This document shows positions 10,536-19,779 of a stretch of DNA of 64,000 nt, one piece after another (the first letter of the stretch is position 1; the number at the start of each line of letters is the position of its first letter). The notes under the pieces are model-generated. The model did not search any database. It saw nothing but the letters and a program-made list of their open reading frames with translations, and was not told the origin of the DNA. The position numbers were made by a program, and so were the translations under genes. The DNA is from SVTX01 sp045612105. GTDB taxonomy: Bacteria > Bacillota > Clostridia > Oscillospirales > CAG-272. The stretch is from positions 1-64,000 of the forward strand of contig JAZKYL010000062.1 in the NCBI GenBank assembly GCA_045612105.1. Reading direction: 5' to 3'.

Positions 10536-10582
10536 TTTGTTACCTCACGTATGTTATTTCGATTATACGTTATATATGTAAA

Positions 10583-10598
10583 AACGGTCAGAACCGTT
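10583..10598. promoter_or_regulatory. Hairpin in the 5' leader of the beta-helix gene
   Basis: AACGGT (10583-10588), loop CAGA, ACCGTT (10593-10598). It lies in the roughly 100-base leader between the promoter and the start codon. Short stem, no T-run, function unknown. Confidence 0.35.
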
Positions 10599-10642
10599 GT
10601 GGCATTTATCAACAAATAATCTAAACAAATATAATTTTATTA

Positions 10643-10671
10643 ATTATATCATATAATATGTAAATTGTCAA
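10643..10671 (-). promoter_or_regulatory. Consensus sigma-A promoter of the beta-helix operon
   Basis: On the minus strand TTGACA (10671-10666), a 17-bp spacer and TATAAT (10648-10643): both hexamers match consensus. This suggests strong expression that needs no activator. Confidence 0.85.
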
Positions 10672-10744
10672 TATTTGTAGTAATAGAAATAAATACCTCT
10701 AAAAAACGATTCCCGACTCCAAACAACTCAATATAAGTGAAAGA

Positions 10745-10776
10745 AGCGGATCAAGCCTTAGTGTTTGATCCGCTTT
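10745..10776 (-). terminator. Terminator after the TIM-barrel glycosidase-like gene
   Basis: AAGCGGATCAA (10745-10755) and TTGATCCGCTT (10766-10776) form an 11-bp stem, 28 bases past the stop codon on the minus strand. The trailing T-run (TTCTTTC) is modest. Confidence 0.7.
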
Positions 10777-10804
10777 CAAAAACATTAAACTTCTCAAATA
10801 TTTG

Positions 10805-12028
10805 TTATACTTCTCTGAACAAAGCGATTTGACCGGGTGCCATAAAAAACGTGTAGGTCTTGGTCGCTCCCCCCTTGTTGTATTGCTCACCAACGGGATC
10901 GGTCAAGGATGTTGGACAACCAAACCGATTCCCCATATAGCATCTCTCTATTTCCGAATCATTTTTGACTCGCAAAGTAACGCTTGCGGTCTTGTCGGGA
11001 TTGTTATTACAAACAGCAAAATATTTGCCGCCCTCGCTGTCGTGGTATCCGGAAATGATCAAGGGCAGATCATCTCTTGACTCTACCTCAAGCACACAAC
11101 CGAAGGGCTTAAATAAAGGCATTCCGCCGTAAGACTTATTTACGTGGTAGCATTCGTCGATCTCAAGCTCTGAAAAAACTCTTCCGCAATATGCGTTAAA
11201 GGTTCTGTTGACCTCGGAAAGCGCGTAATATTCCAGAGTTCTTTCGCCAAGCAGGTTTATTGGCGCATTTCGGTAATTATAGCCGTCGGGGATATCGAGA
11301 ACAAACCATGCAACCCCTTTTGCACCATGGGCCACAGAAGTACTGAGCTGCCACCAAAGATCATCCTTCGTCGGGCATTGATAATCATAATGACCTGTGC
11401 AAAGTACTATATTCCAAAAAGGCAGACCGTTTCGCTTTGACGCAAGGTAATGCTCTCGAAGATTGTTATAATAATCATTATATCCCACCTTATTTACATA
11501 CATCTGAGCATAACAGTCATAAGAAAGCAGCTTTAACTTTCCTTCCCTTGCCACACGGTCAAGATAAGGACCGTAAGCAGGTGTCCCCATTCTCTCGGAA
11601 ATCCAATCAAACCAAGGCAAAAGGTTGAGATATGCCGTCAGATGAGGGGCTAATTCTTGATTTATGGCGCAAGCCTTGAGGGCAACTTCTATATTGTCAG
11701 CACCGGGTTCGTCGGTGATGTAAAAGCCGAAAGTTGCAGGGTGTGAACCAAATTCGGAGATCAGCACCCGCATACACTCACGGTAGAATTCCTCACCATT
11801 GATGCGAAGGTTGTCCATATTGGCATCCCAATCCTGAATTATCAGCTTCATTCCGCATTTTTCAGCCTCATCAAGGAGTGCGCGGGTGCGTGCCCAATTA
11901 TTCTTGTTACTATGGGCGATCATAACGGTAAGACCTAATTCGTGCCATTCCTTGATCTGTTTTTCGGGTGTTCTTTCTGCGGTGTGACAGCACCATCCCG
12001 ATATTGTGAAATCCTTGGTATATTCCAT
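10805..12028 (-). CDS. TIM-barrel glycoside hydrolase-like protein
   Basis: 407 residues, no signal peptide, so cytoplasmic. The opening strand (SGWCCHTAERTPEKQI), the alternating beta/alpha pattern and the ITDEPG motif near residue 110 resemble clan GH-A-type glycosidases such as beta-galactosidase or DUF4434-like barrels. The Glu of DEP would be a natural acid/base candidate, and a second acidic residue could come from FVLDIPDG near residue 245. A short C-terminal beta domain with VTLRVKNDSEIERCYMG follows. I cannot assign a family or substrate. The start is the ATG at 12028 with GGAGG 8 bases upstream; the in-frame TTG at 12046 overlaps that site and is rejected. It is a single-gene unit with its own promoter and terminator, between the beta-helix operon and lipoprotein 1. 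Confidence 0.7.
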   Translation of the reverse strand: MEYTKDFTISGWCCHTAERTPEKQIKEWHELGLTVMIAHSNKNNWARTRALLDEAEKCGMKLIIQDWDANMDNLRINGEEFYRECMRVLISEFGSHPATFGFYITDEPGADNIEVALKACAINQELAPHLTAYLNLLPWFDWISERMGTPAYGPYLDRVAREGKLKLLSYDCYAQMYVNKVGYNDYYNNLREHYLASKRNGLPFWNIVLCTGHYDYQCPTKDDLWWQLSTSVAHGAKGVAWFVLDIPDGYNYRNAPINLLGERTLEYYALSEVNRTFNAYCGRVFSELEIDECYHVNKSYGGMPLFKPFGCVLEVESRDDLPLIISGYHDSEGGKYFAVCNNNPDKTASVTLRVKNDSEIERCYMGNRFGCPTSLTDPVGEQYNKGGATKTYTFFMAPGQIALFREV

Positions 12029-12067
12029 AAAATCAACCTCCAACAAACGGAAAATCCGCTTCTTTTA

Positions 12068-12096
12068 ATTCTATCATAAAGTTTTAAAAAAATCAA
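12068..12096 (-). promoter_or_regulatory. Promoter of the TIM-barrel glycosidase-like gene
   Basis: Minus strand TTGATT (12096-12091), 17 bp, TAGAAT (12073-12068), about 40 bases before the start codon. Confidence 0.7.
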
Positions 12097-12130
12097 TAAA
12101 ATCCCCAAAAAACACGTAAAATTCATCAAA

Positions 12131-12172
12131 TTCAAGAATACAGTTCTTGAACTTAGAAACAATTAATTGTTT
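12131..12172. promoter_or_regulatory. Two palindromes upstream of the glycosidase-like promoter
   Basis: TTCAAGAA-tacag-TTCTTGAA (12131-12151) is a perfect dyad whose near end is 35 bp upstream of the -35 box. A second perfect palindrome, AACAATTAATTGTT, follows near 12159-12172. Likely operator sites for a dimeric regulator; the regulator is unknown. Confidence 0.5.
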
Positions 12173-12285
12173 TTTAAATCTTTTGTTGTGTTTTGGGGAG
12201 AGGTGCAAAAAAACGCAAAAAAGAAAATCGGCCTAAATGACGATTGGGAATCCGGATGGCAAGTGGTTAGAGGAGGCAGCACAGC

Positions 12286-12425
12286 TGTGACGGTGACGGT
12301 GACGATGACGGTGGCGGTGACGATGACGATGACGATGACGATGACGGTGACGATGATGGTGACAGTGACAGTGACAGTGACAATGGCAGCGACAATGACG
12401 GTGACGGTGACGATGAGGGTAACAA
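12286..12425 (+). repeat. GACGGT/GACGAT hexanucleotide repeat tract
   Basis: About 140 bases of imperfect (GAC GGT/GAT/AGT)n. Frames on both strands read Val-Thr or Thr-Val runs and I reject them as genes. The frame starting at 12286 reads an Asp/Gly/Ser linker (DGDGDDDGGGDD...), becomes EGNNEAKTEKEK and stops at 12453. It has an in-frame stop at 12268 and no start, so it may be the dead tail of a surface-protein linker. Confidence 0.7.
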
Positions 12426-12484
12426 CGAGGCTAAAACCGAAAAAGAAAAATAAATAAGAAAAATGCCCGAAAACAGGCAAAAAT

Positions 12485-12514
12485 TTATCGATTATTCAAA
12501 TATTCTTATTGATT
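12485..12514 (+). promoter_or_regulatory. Direct-repeat operator of lipoprotein 1
   Basis: TTATCGATT (12485-12493) and TTATTGATT (12506-12514) are direct repeats whose starts are exactly 21 bp apart. The near one ends 5 bp before the -35 box. The same layout occurs at lipoproteins 2 and 4 and at the PIG-L operon, and is the classical AraC/XylS activator arrangement. Confidence 0.6.
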
Positions 12515-12519
12515 GGTGG

Positions 12520-12548
12520 TTGAAAACCGCAATAAGGTTTGTTAGAAT
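12520..12548 (+). promoter_or_regulatory. Promoter of the lipoprotein 1 operon
   Basis: TTGAAA (12520-12525), 17 bp, TAGAAT (12543-12548). The leader to the ATG at 12665 is about 110 bases. The sub-consensus boxes fit an activator-dependent promoter. Confidence 0.75.
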
Positions 12549-12664
12549 GAAACTGTAAGATGTTTTTAACAGACAGTACTGAAAACCAGGCGAGTTAATA
12601 ATACCGCTATTTGGTTCATGAAGTTAAAAACGATATGATTTAGTATTAATTCAGGAGGTTTCTT

Positions 12665-15600
12665 ATGAAAATCACTAAAGCTTTAAGAATATTTCTTATT
12701 CTGCTTTCTGTAATGATGGTACTCCCACTGTTTGCGTGCGGCGATACTCCCGAGGAGACGACCACCAAGTCTCCCGAAGAGTCCACTGTTGCAAAAACAG
12801 AGAACTCCGCAACCGACATTCAGGTCGAAACTACGGTAGAAACCGACAGCTCAACGTTTGATGACACTATAAGCTCAAATACCGAAAATACCGACTCCGA
12901 AGAGACTGTCGAGTCGGTTATTGAAACTACCGAAGTCTCCACCGTTGAAGAAACCGAAAGCTCTACATTTAGTAATACCGATGAATCCACAGTCGAAAAG
13001 ACCGAGGATCCCACATCTCAAGATACCGAAGAATCCACCGTTGAAGAGACCGATAATTCAGCCGAAGACACAACAGAGGCAGCTACTCTCACCGAAACCG
13101 AATCCTTCACCGATGAGGAGACTGTGTCCGAGGAAAAATCCGAGTCTGAGTCTCTTACCGGAGAGCATGCAGAGCTCATAGAGAATGCCGACTCACTGAA
13201 AAACAAGGTTACGGCATACTATACCGATGGCAACCGAGATCAGGTCGTTTTTGAGAATATGGATATGGTTCTGGATTACAACTTATCCTCAGGTTCTTCC
13301 CAGCTGGTCTCGTCTCTCTCAAACAAAGCGGGCGCGTCCTACGTCTTGGACACTATGGACGTCTTCGTTCGAATGACCGACGGCAATACTTATTTTGCAA
13401 GCGGATCTACGGCAAACGCGTTCTTTAATATCCACCGCTTAGGCTACTATTTCTATCAGATGAGAGTTGAGGGGCAGGATTTTATCGGTGGGCTCGAAGT
13501 AAAGTCCGAAATCGATGTGAACATTGACAATCCCACCTCCAAGGCATATATTGACGCTTACAAATACAGAAAGACTGACGGATATGCAGAGGTCAAAAAT
13601 GCTGACCTTGCCAAAGACCCCCGTATCGTTTACGGTGAGCTTGAGATCCCTGCCGACAAGTACACCGTTCTTGAGCTTACCATAAAGGCTGACGAGAAAT
13701 GCTCCGCCAACACCGACCTGTTTTTCGTGGCGGGAAGCTACACAGGTATAAACAGCACTCAGCGTCTTCGTGTCCAACTTATCACAGACGGTGAATGGCA
13801 CACCTACCGCATTCCCATGTACACGGGAAGCGACTACACCGGCACACTCACTAAGATCGCTCTTGACATTAACGGAAGCGGAGCGAGATATTATATAAAG
13901 GACGTAAAATTCCTCGAGATCGACATGGAGAACGTTCCTTCAGATCTCAGTCTCTGCAGAACCTTTAACGTATACTCCGACAAGATGCACCACGTAGTTC
14001 AGGTCGCTACAACCGCCGAGACCTCGGGAATCAAGGAGATCGGTATGCAGACCGTGATCGAAGCCGACAAGGTGGCAAAGCTTGTCGCTATGGACGCAAA
14101 CGGTCTTCATTATTCTATCGACGAGGTAGATTGGAGCTCTGCCGAATACGTAGGATTTGACATTATAGACGCGGGCATTTTTGGCTACATACTTCCCTTC
14201 GACGGCAAGGGCGGCTCTATCAAAGTAGAGCTTGTTGATGACAAATACGTGATCGAGCAGGTAATGGCTCCCGCAAACGGCACCATTAAGCCCTCCAGAA
14301 CCACCTATGACACCGTGAATCAGCGTTACAACTGGGTGCCCGGCGGAAATACTAACGACTTGTTTATGGGTCAGCGCATATACACCGACGACACTCACGA
14401 TTTTTCAAAATTCCTTGAGGAAGCTTACTGCGAAAGAAATCCCTTACCCGAGAATAGTTTCAGAATATTTACAAACAGCTCTACCACAGCCTCCTACGGC
14501 GGCTACGACTCGCTTCGCGGCATCTACAAGATCAATATTGGCGGTGTTACCGGCTTTAATACACCTTATTACAGCACCCCCAACCGTCATTACAGAGCTA
14601 ACTTCAGCGTAAGCGGTGACGAGCACGACCGAAAGATCTACGCTATGACCTACTACACCTCAGGTCAGCTTGAGTGCGCAGTTCTTCTTGATGAAAACGA
14701 CGTGTTGATCCCCGTACCCCTTGAGGTCGGTAAAAACTTCAGCGAGACGTATGGAGAGAGAAATCTTTATAACCTTGCTGACGCTATGTACAGCGAGACT
14801 ATCTTCCCTCTTGTGGTAACCGCTGACGAAAGATATCAGTACACCGTTATCAACCTTTATCAGAATTGGGGTAATTATCCCCTTAAGCAGATATCCTGGA
14901 TACAGTTCTTCTCTCCCTATTATCATTTGTCTACGGGTGTTACCGAGACCAACTGTATTCTTCCTTGGACCTTCACTAACCAGATCTGGTATAACACGCT
15001 CCCCGACTTCAGAGGTATGTCGGCACCCCATTGGGATGATGAGCCTCAGCACACCAGCGCGGGTGACCACGATTGGCTCCGCTACGTTGACAGCGAGGGC
15101 AACGTTATCAGAGCCGAGAATACATATAATACCATTGATTCCTACGGTCCTACCTATGCCGACGTTAAGATGGATTACGTTACCTACGACGGCAAGATGA
15201 AGATCAGCTACACTCACACCGAGATGCCCCAGACCGACGAAAACAGAACCTATTACGAGATAAAATACGAGGTTCTCGGTGATATTACCATTAACGACGT
15301 TGTAAACAATCTTCAGCTTTACAAGGTAAATCCCAACGACTCGGTCGGAAAATACAAGAGAGTCGGTTATCTCAATTCGGACAACGAAAGCGTAGTAGTT
15401 GATGCCAACGAGACCGAGACTCCCGTAAAATACACCCTTGGAAACGAGTGTCCTTACTTCTCCTTCTTTGACATGGATAACCATTCGAACGAGAAGGGCT
15501 ACGGAAATCTTGCGTTCCTCCTTTACAATTCAGAATTTATTATCAGCGGAGAGAAGGCGGAGCCCTCCTTTGCCATAGTCAATCATACCGACTGTGTTTA

Positions 15601-17377
15601 TCTGACGCTTGATCTTGAAAGCCTTACGCTTAAGGCAGGCGACAGCATTACTATCAACTGCATTCTTCTCCCTTGGGGTTCTCAGCAGCTTGACGACGGT
15701 ATTATTGATGCGGAAAACGGCAACCTTGAATACACTATGGAGCTTGCTGACGGTAGCCTCTATATGGACAAAAACGTCCGTGACGTAAGAGAAAACACCC
15801 TCCTGAACCCCTTGAAGGCAGTGGCAGGCGAGAACAGCGAGATAATTGAAAGCGTATTCCTGCCCAAGGTAAGAGCCACTGACGGTGAAAGCGCGGAATT
15901 TACGCTCAAGGGCGGCTATAACAACGTAGCTGTCAGAGTTTACGGATTCAAAAAGATGACGGTTCCCACGATCTACGAAAAGATCGACGGAGAGTGGCAG
16001 AAATACGACGTAAGCTCACAGCACGATGAGAAGTATCCTCACAAATACGACGGTTATCTCGTCCACTACGACGGTGACGGCACCTTCTCTTATTCCTTCG
16101 TAACCGATATGGACGGTGAGAATGACCGTACCTTCAAGATAGTCGCCGACGGCAACTACGAATCTTGGAGAAAAGAGACTGTGGAGCAGGTTGAAGAGCG
16201 CAAGGATCTTCTGAATATTTACGCAGACCCCGTAGAGCTTGCGGCTTTGATAAGCAGCAAGAGGGTCAGCAAGAGCGAGGTGCTTGAGGAGGAGAGCTTC
16301 GTCAGATTTTATGGCGCGGGTCCCGACGCGGAATATGCCGAGGCATACGTTACCGCATACAAGGTGGGAGCTATTCCCAAGGAAAGCGGAAAATACGTTG
16401 CTTTCAAATACAGGATCCCCGCGGAGAACACCGAAACTATCGCGCGCTTTGATATTTTTGTCAGCACTACCGCAACGGTTGCGGGAAATGATAACGTGGT
16501 CTACTTCAAAAACGTAAAAAATGACGGCGAATGGTACACGGTGATCATCGATCTTGAGCATGTGGCAACCGAAGCCTTCAAAACCGGTTTTGCTGCCGAC
16601 AGTGAGGGTAAATACTATCCTAATTTCCTGAGATTTGACTTCTTTGACAGAAAAATGAGCAAGGAATCTTATATCGATATCGCCTTCGTGGGAATGGATG
16701 ACTCTCTTGCGGACATCGCCGCGCTCAGCCAGGATTGCAAGAATATCACTCTTATTGAGGGAGAGAATTCCTTTGAGGTCGATGCCAATACAGGCGAAAA
16801 GATCGATCTTACCGTCAAGGTTCCCGACGTGCTTGTAGACCCCTCCTCGGGATACACCAAAGCGGAGCTTGAATATGGCGCGCAGATGGATTATATCAAC
16901 GGGGTTTTGGTCAGCACGACGGGCGGAAGCAAGAAAGGCACAGCAGGCATTATGCACAACGCTTCTACCATTGCGGACCGAAGCGTGACTGATTGCGCCA
17001 CCGTTGAAGGCTACAATCTCGTTTTCGGCGGCTGGTGCGTCGTTGAGGGCGGAGTTGATCACTACGTTTGGTCTGCCGACGGCGGCGTGACGTGGCACGA
17101 GACCGTGGACTTTGGAAAATCCACCTCGTCCGCTTCGACAAACAATATAACCGTTGCCAATGCCCGTTCAAATCAGACCTACGAGTTTACTCTTGAAGCC
17201 GATGGCGCAAACGGCAGTTTTTCCGGTACTGCCGGTAATAATCCCAAGGGAATTGCGGCGAATCTTGAAGCCTATAAGGGTCAGACAGTGGACGTTATAT
17301 TTGCCGCTGTTCCCGCTAAAGATACCGGCACTATACTCCCAATCTTCTATATCGCAAAGGTAAAGGTAGCGGAGTAA
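12665..17377 (+). CDS. Giant glycan-locus lipoprotein 1
   Basis: 1570 residues, lipid-anchored at Cys25 (LPLFAC), with a Thr/Glu/Ser linker to about residue 165. The conserved body then begins at HAELIENADSLKNKVTAYY. Around 330-430 lies a carbohydrate-binding-like beta-sandwich (GEWHTYRIPMY...ALDINGSG). A large core of unknown family (about 550-1150) contains YYHLSTGVTETNC (about 753), LPDFRGMSAP, PQTDENRTYYE (about 855), CILLPWGSQ (about 998) and NVRDVREN (about 1037). Another beta-sandwich with GEWYTVIIDLEH follows (about 1190-1380). The C-terminal domain contains HYVWSADGGVTW. Three paralogues sit in this window, and lipoprotein 4 is the closest, sharing the C-terminal domain. I do not recognise the core family; a surface glycan-binding or glycan-cleaving role is inferred from the neighbours. 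AGGAGG precedes the ATG. First gene of a three-gene operon. Confidence 0.85.
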   Translation: MKITKALRIFLILLSVMMVLPLFACGDTPEETTTKSPEESTVAKTENSATDIQVETTVETDSSTFDDTISSNTENTDSEETVESVIETTEVSTVEETESSTFSNTDESTVEKTEDPTSQDTEESTVEETDNSAEDTTEAATLTETESFTDEETVSEEKSESESLTGEHAELIENADSLKNKVTAYYTDGNRDQVVFENMDMVLDYNLSSGSSQLVSSLSNKAGASYVLDTMDVFVRMTDGNTYFASGSTANAFFNIHRLGYYFYQMRVEGQDFIGGLEVKSEIDVNIDNPTSKAYIDAYKYRKTDGYAEVKNADLAKDPRIVYGELEIPADKYTVLELTIKADEKCSANTDLFFVAGSYTGINSTQRLRVQLITDGEWHTYRIPMYTGSDYTGTLTKIALDINGSGARYYIKDVKFLEIDMENVPSDLSLCRTFNVYSDKMHHVVQVATTAETSGIKEIGMQTVIEADKVAKLVAMDANGLHYSIDEVDWSSAEYVGFDIIDAGIFGYILPFDGKGGSIKVELVDDKYVIEQVMAPANGTIKPSRTTYDTVNQRYNWVPGGNTNDLFMGQRIYTDDTHDFSKFLEEAYCERNPLPENSFRIFTNSSTTASYGGYDSLRGIYKINIGGVTGFNTPYYSTPNRHYRANFSVSGDEHDRKIYAMTYYTSGQLECAVLLDENDVLIPVPLEVGKNFSETYGERNLYNLADAMYSETIFPLVVTADERYQYTVINLYQNWGNYPLKQISWIQFFSPYYHLSTGVTETNCILPWTFTNQIWYNTLPDFRGMSAPHWDDEPQHTSAGDHDWLRYVDSEGNVIRAENTYNTIDSYGPTYADVKMDYVTYDGKMKISYTHTEMPQTDENRTYYEIKYEVLGDITINDVVNNLQLYKVNPNDSVGKYKRVGYLNSDNESVVVDANETETPVKYTLGNECPYFSFFDMDNHSNEKGYGNLAFLLYNSEFIISGEKAEPSFAIVNHTDCVYLTLDLESLTLKAGDSITINCILLPWGSQQLDDGIIDAENGNLEYTMELADGSLYMDKNVRDVRENTLLNPLKAVAGENSEIIESVFLPKVRATDGESAEFTLKGGYNNVAVRVYGFKKMTVPTIYEKIDGEWQKYDVSSQHDEKYPHKYDGYLVHYDGDGTFSYSFVTDMDGENDRTFKIVADGNYESWRKETVEQVEERKDLLNIYADPVELAALISSKRVSKSEVLEEESFVRFYGAGPDAEYAEAYVTAYKVGAIPKESGKYVAFKYRIPAENTETIARFDIFVSTTATVAGNDNVVYFKNVKNDGEWYTVIIDLEHVATEAFKTGFAADSEGKYYPNFLRFDFFDRKMSKESYIDIAFVGMDDSLADIAALSQDCKNITLIEGENSFEVDANTGEKIDLTVKVPDVLVDPSSGYTKAELEYGAQMDYINGVLVSTTGGSKKGTAGIMHNASTIADRSVTDCATVEGYNLVFGGWCVVEGGVDHYVWSADGGVTWHETVDFGKSTSSASTNNITVANARSNQTYEFTLEADGANGSFSGTAGNNPKGIAANLEAYKGQTVDVIFAAVPAKDTGTILPIFYIAKVKVAE

Positions 17378-17388
17378 TATTCAGCTGT

Positions 17389-17460
17389 TTAAAATTTTGA
17401 TTTAGCGAATAGCTTTCTCCAGCGGAGAAGGCGTTTCGCACCGCTAAATTGCAATTAATA
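17389..17460. repeat. Intergenic inverted repeat, copy 1
   Basis: Arms TTAAAATTTTGATTTAGCG (17389-17407) and CGCTAAATTGCAATTAATA (17442-17460) around an inner hairpin TTCTCC-agc-GGAGAA. It lies between lipoprotein 1 and the GH78-like gene. No T-run follows, so readthrough is likely. Confidence 0.6.
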
Positions 17461-17491
17461 ATACTGTTTTATAACAGGAGAAACATCAAGT

Positions 17492-19762
17492 ATGAACACA
17501 AGATACAAAATCAAAGGAAATGAAGAAAATTATGCGCTGACCGATATAAGTCACATCGGTTATATCAAGCGTGAGGGCGACGAGTGGCTGACGCTAACCA
17601 AGACCTTCACTCTCTTATCTCTTCCCGAGGTTGCATCTATAAGATTTGACTCGAGAGGTGTCAGCGCGGCTTATATAAACGGTGAGTTTATTGCCGCAAA
17701 CACCGGCAGATACGCAAATCGCATTACAAATGCAGAGTGCACATCAAAATTAAAGGTTGGCGAGAACGAAATAAGGATCGTTCTTGGCGGTCACTATTAT
17801 CAACCCGTTGAAGAGAGCTTCTACACCCGCCGAGGTGCGCGTTTTCAGTCTGTCGCGGCTTGCCTTGAGATGATGATGGGCGAGGAGATAAGCACTGTAT
17901 GCACCGATGGTTCGTGGATATGCGAAAGCGACCTTGGAATTGTTCCCGTACAATGCTTTTCTCAGGTAACCGAGGCTGAATACGACCGTTTCTGGCTTTC
18001 GGCGGCACTTTGGAAGGAAGAGCGTGAGATCAAGGCTCCCGAGGCGATCTTAGAGCTTATCGGCGGCTACAAGGACTATATTTCTACTCCCAAGCAGATA
18101 TATGCCTCACCCTGCGAGGTAGTCAACACAAATATGGAGACAGTGGATGACACTCTTGTCTCCGTGGCAGAAAAATCCAACGTTCTTTACCGTTTTGACA
18201 ACATATACTGCGGTTACGTGGAGGTTGAATACGAAGCGGAAGATGACGGCGTGCTGGAGCTCAGGTTTGACTATACCGGTTATCCCGAGGACATCGATTT
18301 CGGTGGTCCCAAGGAACATGCCAACGCTAAGAGGCTTGCTATAAAAAAGCCCATCTATGCGGGCAGACACACTTTGAAGCTTATTCGTCGTAGGGCTTGT
18401 ATTTATATGATGCTTTGCGCAAACGTTAAGATAAAGATCTTTTCGGCAAAATTCCGTCTTGATATGCTTAACCACGACAAGCTGGGTTACTTCAACTGCT
18501 CCGACGCGCAATTTAACGAAATGTGGGAAATCGGAAAATACACGCACTACATCTGCAAGCATCAGGAATATGAGAGCTGTCCCAGAAATGAAATGAAGTA
18601 TTTCACGGGAGACGGCATCCTTGCCGCGTTGATCGACGCGTATACCTTCGGTGAAGGCGACCATACCGTAAGTTCCCTTTCACTTACCGAAATAACCAGC
18701 AACACGGGGCTTATTTATGACAGATTCATGAAAAATATCGGTCTGAACGAATACCCTGCGTGGAGGATCGTTCAGGCTTATAATCACTATTTATATTACA
18801 ACGACAAGCATTTTGCCTGTGAGCATTTTGAGGAGCTTCGCGGATGTCTCGATTGGATGATAGGCAAGATGAATGAAAATTATCTCATTTATCAGTATCC
18901 AATTCTCGCGGGCGCGTTCTGTATGACCACCGCATCGGTAGATTATTCGCAGCACCACGACAGGCTTGGCGAAAAGCCTTTGCTTAATGCGCTTTTCTAT
19001 AAGTCTCTGATCTCGATGGCAACTCTTGCCGACGTTGTTGGAGATGATCACGGAGAAGCTTGGCGAGAGCTTGCGAAGAAGGTCAAGGATGCCATCAACA
19101 CTCGTCTTTGGAGCGAGGAAAAGCAGGCATATTACGAGCCCTTCAATTCCCACTATATCCCCCAGGACGGCAACGCGCTCTGCGTTCTATTCGGAATTGC
19201 CGAGGGAGAGCGAGCAAGGGCGGCGATGAAAACTCTTGAAGAAAAGCTTTGGACACCATACGGCTCGACTATTATTTCCGAGCCCGATGCTCACAAATAC
19301 GGTGGCAACACCGTGGTCTCGCCCACTATGAATACCCACGAGGTTGAAGCAAGGTTCCGTATAGGTGACGAAGACGGCGCTATCGAGCTTTTGCGCCGCT
19401 GTTGGGGCTCTATGATGAAGCGAGGCGCTAGGACATTTTGGGAATATGCCGATACAAGTGACGGTCCCCGTCCTCCATACTTCACGGTCTGCCACGCTTG
19501 GGGTGCGGGAAGCACCTATCTGCTGTCTGCCTTTGTTTTAGGCATAAGACCTCTTGAAGCGGGTTATGAAAAGCTGCTCTTTGCCCCTTCGGGCTCATTT
19601 GATAGCCTTGAGGGTGTTGTTCCCACCGCCAAGGGGCTTGTAGCGGTCAAGTGTGAAAGCGTGGACGGTGGCAAAAAGAAATTTACTCTTGTGCTGCCGA
19701 AAAATGTAGAATTCGAGGCGAATTTGCCCGAAAACTCCGACATTGAAGTCATAGAATATTGA
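17492..19762 (+). CDS. GH78-like alpha-L-rhamnosidase
   Basis: 756 residues, no signal peptide, so predicted cytoplasmic. The N-terminal half is beta-sandwich (VSAAYINGEFIAANTGRYANR; FDNIYCGYVEVEYEAED), typical of rhamnosidase N-terminal domains. The (alpha/alpha)6 catalytic domain begins near 330. ESCPRNEMKYFTGDG (about 361) matches the acidic motif of GH78, normally DCPQRDERxGWxGD. CHAWGAGSTYLLSAFVLGI (about 667) matches the conserved C-terminal GH78 motif, and a small beta domain follows. Family knowledge: GH78 removes terminal alpha-L-rhamnose by inversion. The motif variant (NEMKYFTG instead of DERxGWxG) means substrate specificity may differ. AGGAG precedes the ATG. Second gene of the lipoprotein 1 operon; the next gene starts 17 bases after its stop. 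Confidence 0.8.
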   Translation: MNTRYKIKGNEENYALTDISHIGYIKREGDEWLTLTKTFTLLSLPEVASIRFDSRGVSAAYINGEFIAANTGRYANRITNAECTSKLKVGENEIRIVLGGHYYQPVEESFYTRRGARFQSVAACLEMMMGEEISTVCTDGSWICESDLGIVPVQCFSQVTEAEYDRFWLSAALWKEEREIKAPEAILELIGGYKDYISTPKQIYASPCEVVNTNMETVDDTLVSVAEKSNVLYRFDNIYCGYVEVEYEAEDDGVLELRFDYTGYPEDIDFGGPKEHANAKRLAIKKPIYAGRHTLKLIRRRACIYMMLCANVKIKIFSAKFRLDMLNHDKLGYFNCSDAQFNEMWEIGKYTHYICKHQEYESCPRNEMKYFTGDGILAALIDAYTFGEGDHTVSSLSLTEITSNTGLIYDRFMKNIGLNEYPAWRIVQAYNHYLYYNDKHFACEHFEELRGCLDWMIGKMNENYLIYQYPILAGAFCMTTASVDYSQHHDRLGEKPLLNALFYKSLISMATLADVVGDDHGEAWRELAKKVKDAINTRLWSEEKQAYYEPFNSHYIPQDGNALCVLFGIAEGERARAAMKTLEEKLWTPYGSTIISEPDAHKYGGNTVVSPTMNTHEVEARFRIGDEDGAIELLRRCWGSMMKRGARTFWEYADTSDGPRPPYFTVCHAWGAGSTYLLSAFVLGIRPLEAGYEKLLFAPSGSFDSLEGVVPTAKGLVAVKCESVDGGKKKFTLVLPKNVEFEANLPENSDIEVIEY

Positions 19763-19779
19763 TTTTAGAGGTGAAAAAT

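Noticed and set aside
12163..12480. Opposing frames encoding Thr-Val and Val-Thr runs
   Set aside because: Both are translations of the same hexanucleotide tract, with no promoter or ribosome binding site logic.
16016..17098. 360-codon minus-strand frame opposite lipoprotein 1
   Set aside because: Antisense shadow; the plus strand carries the conserved C-terminal domains.
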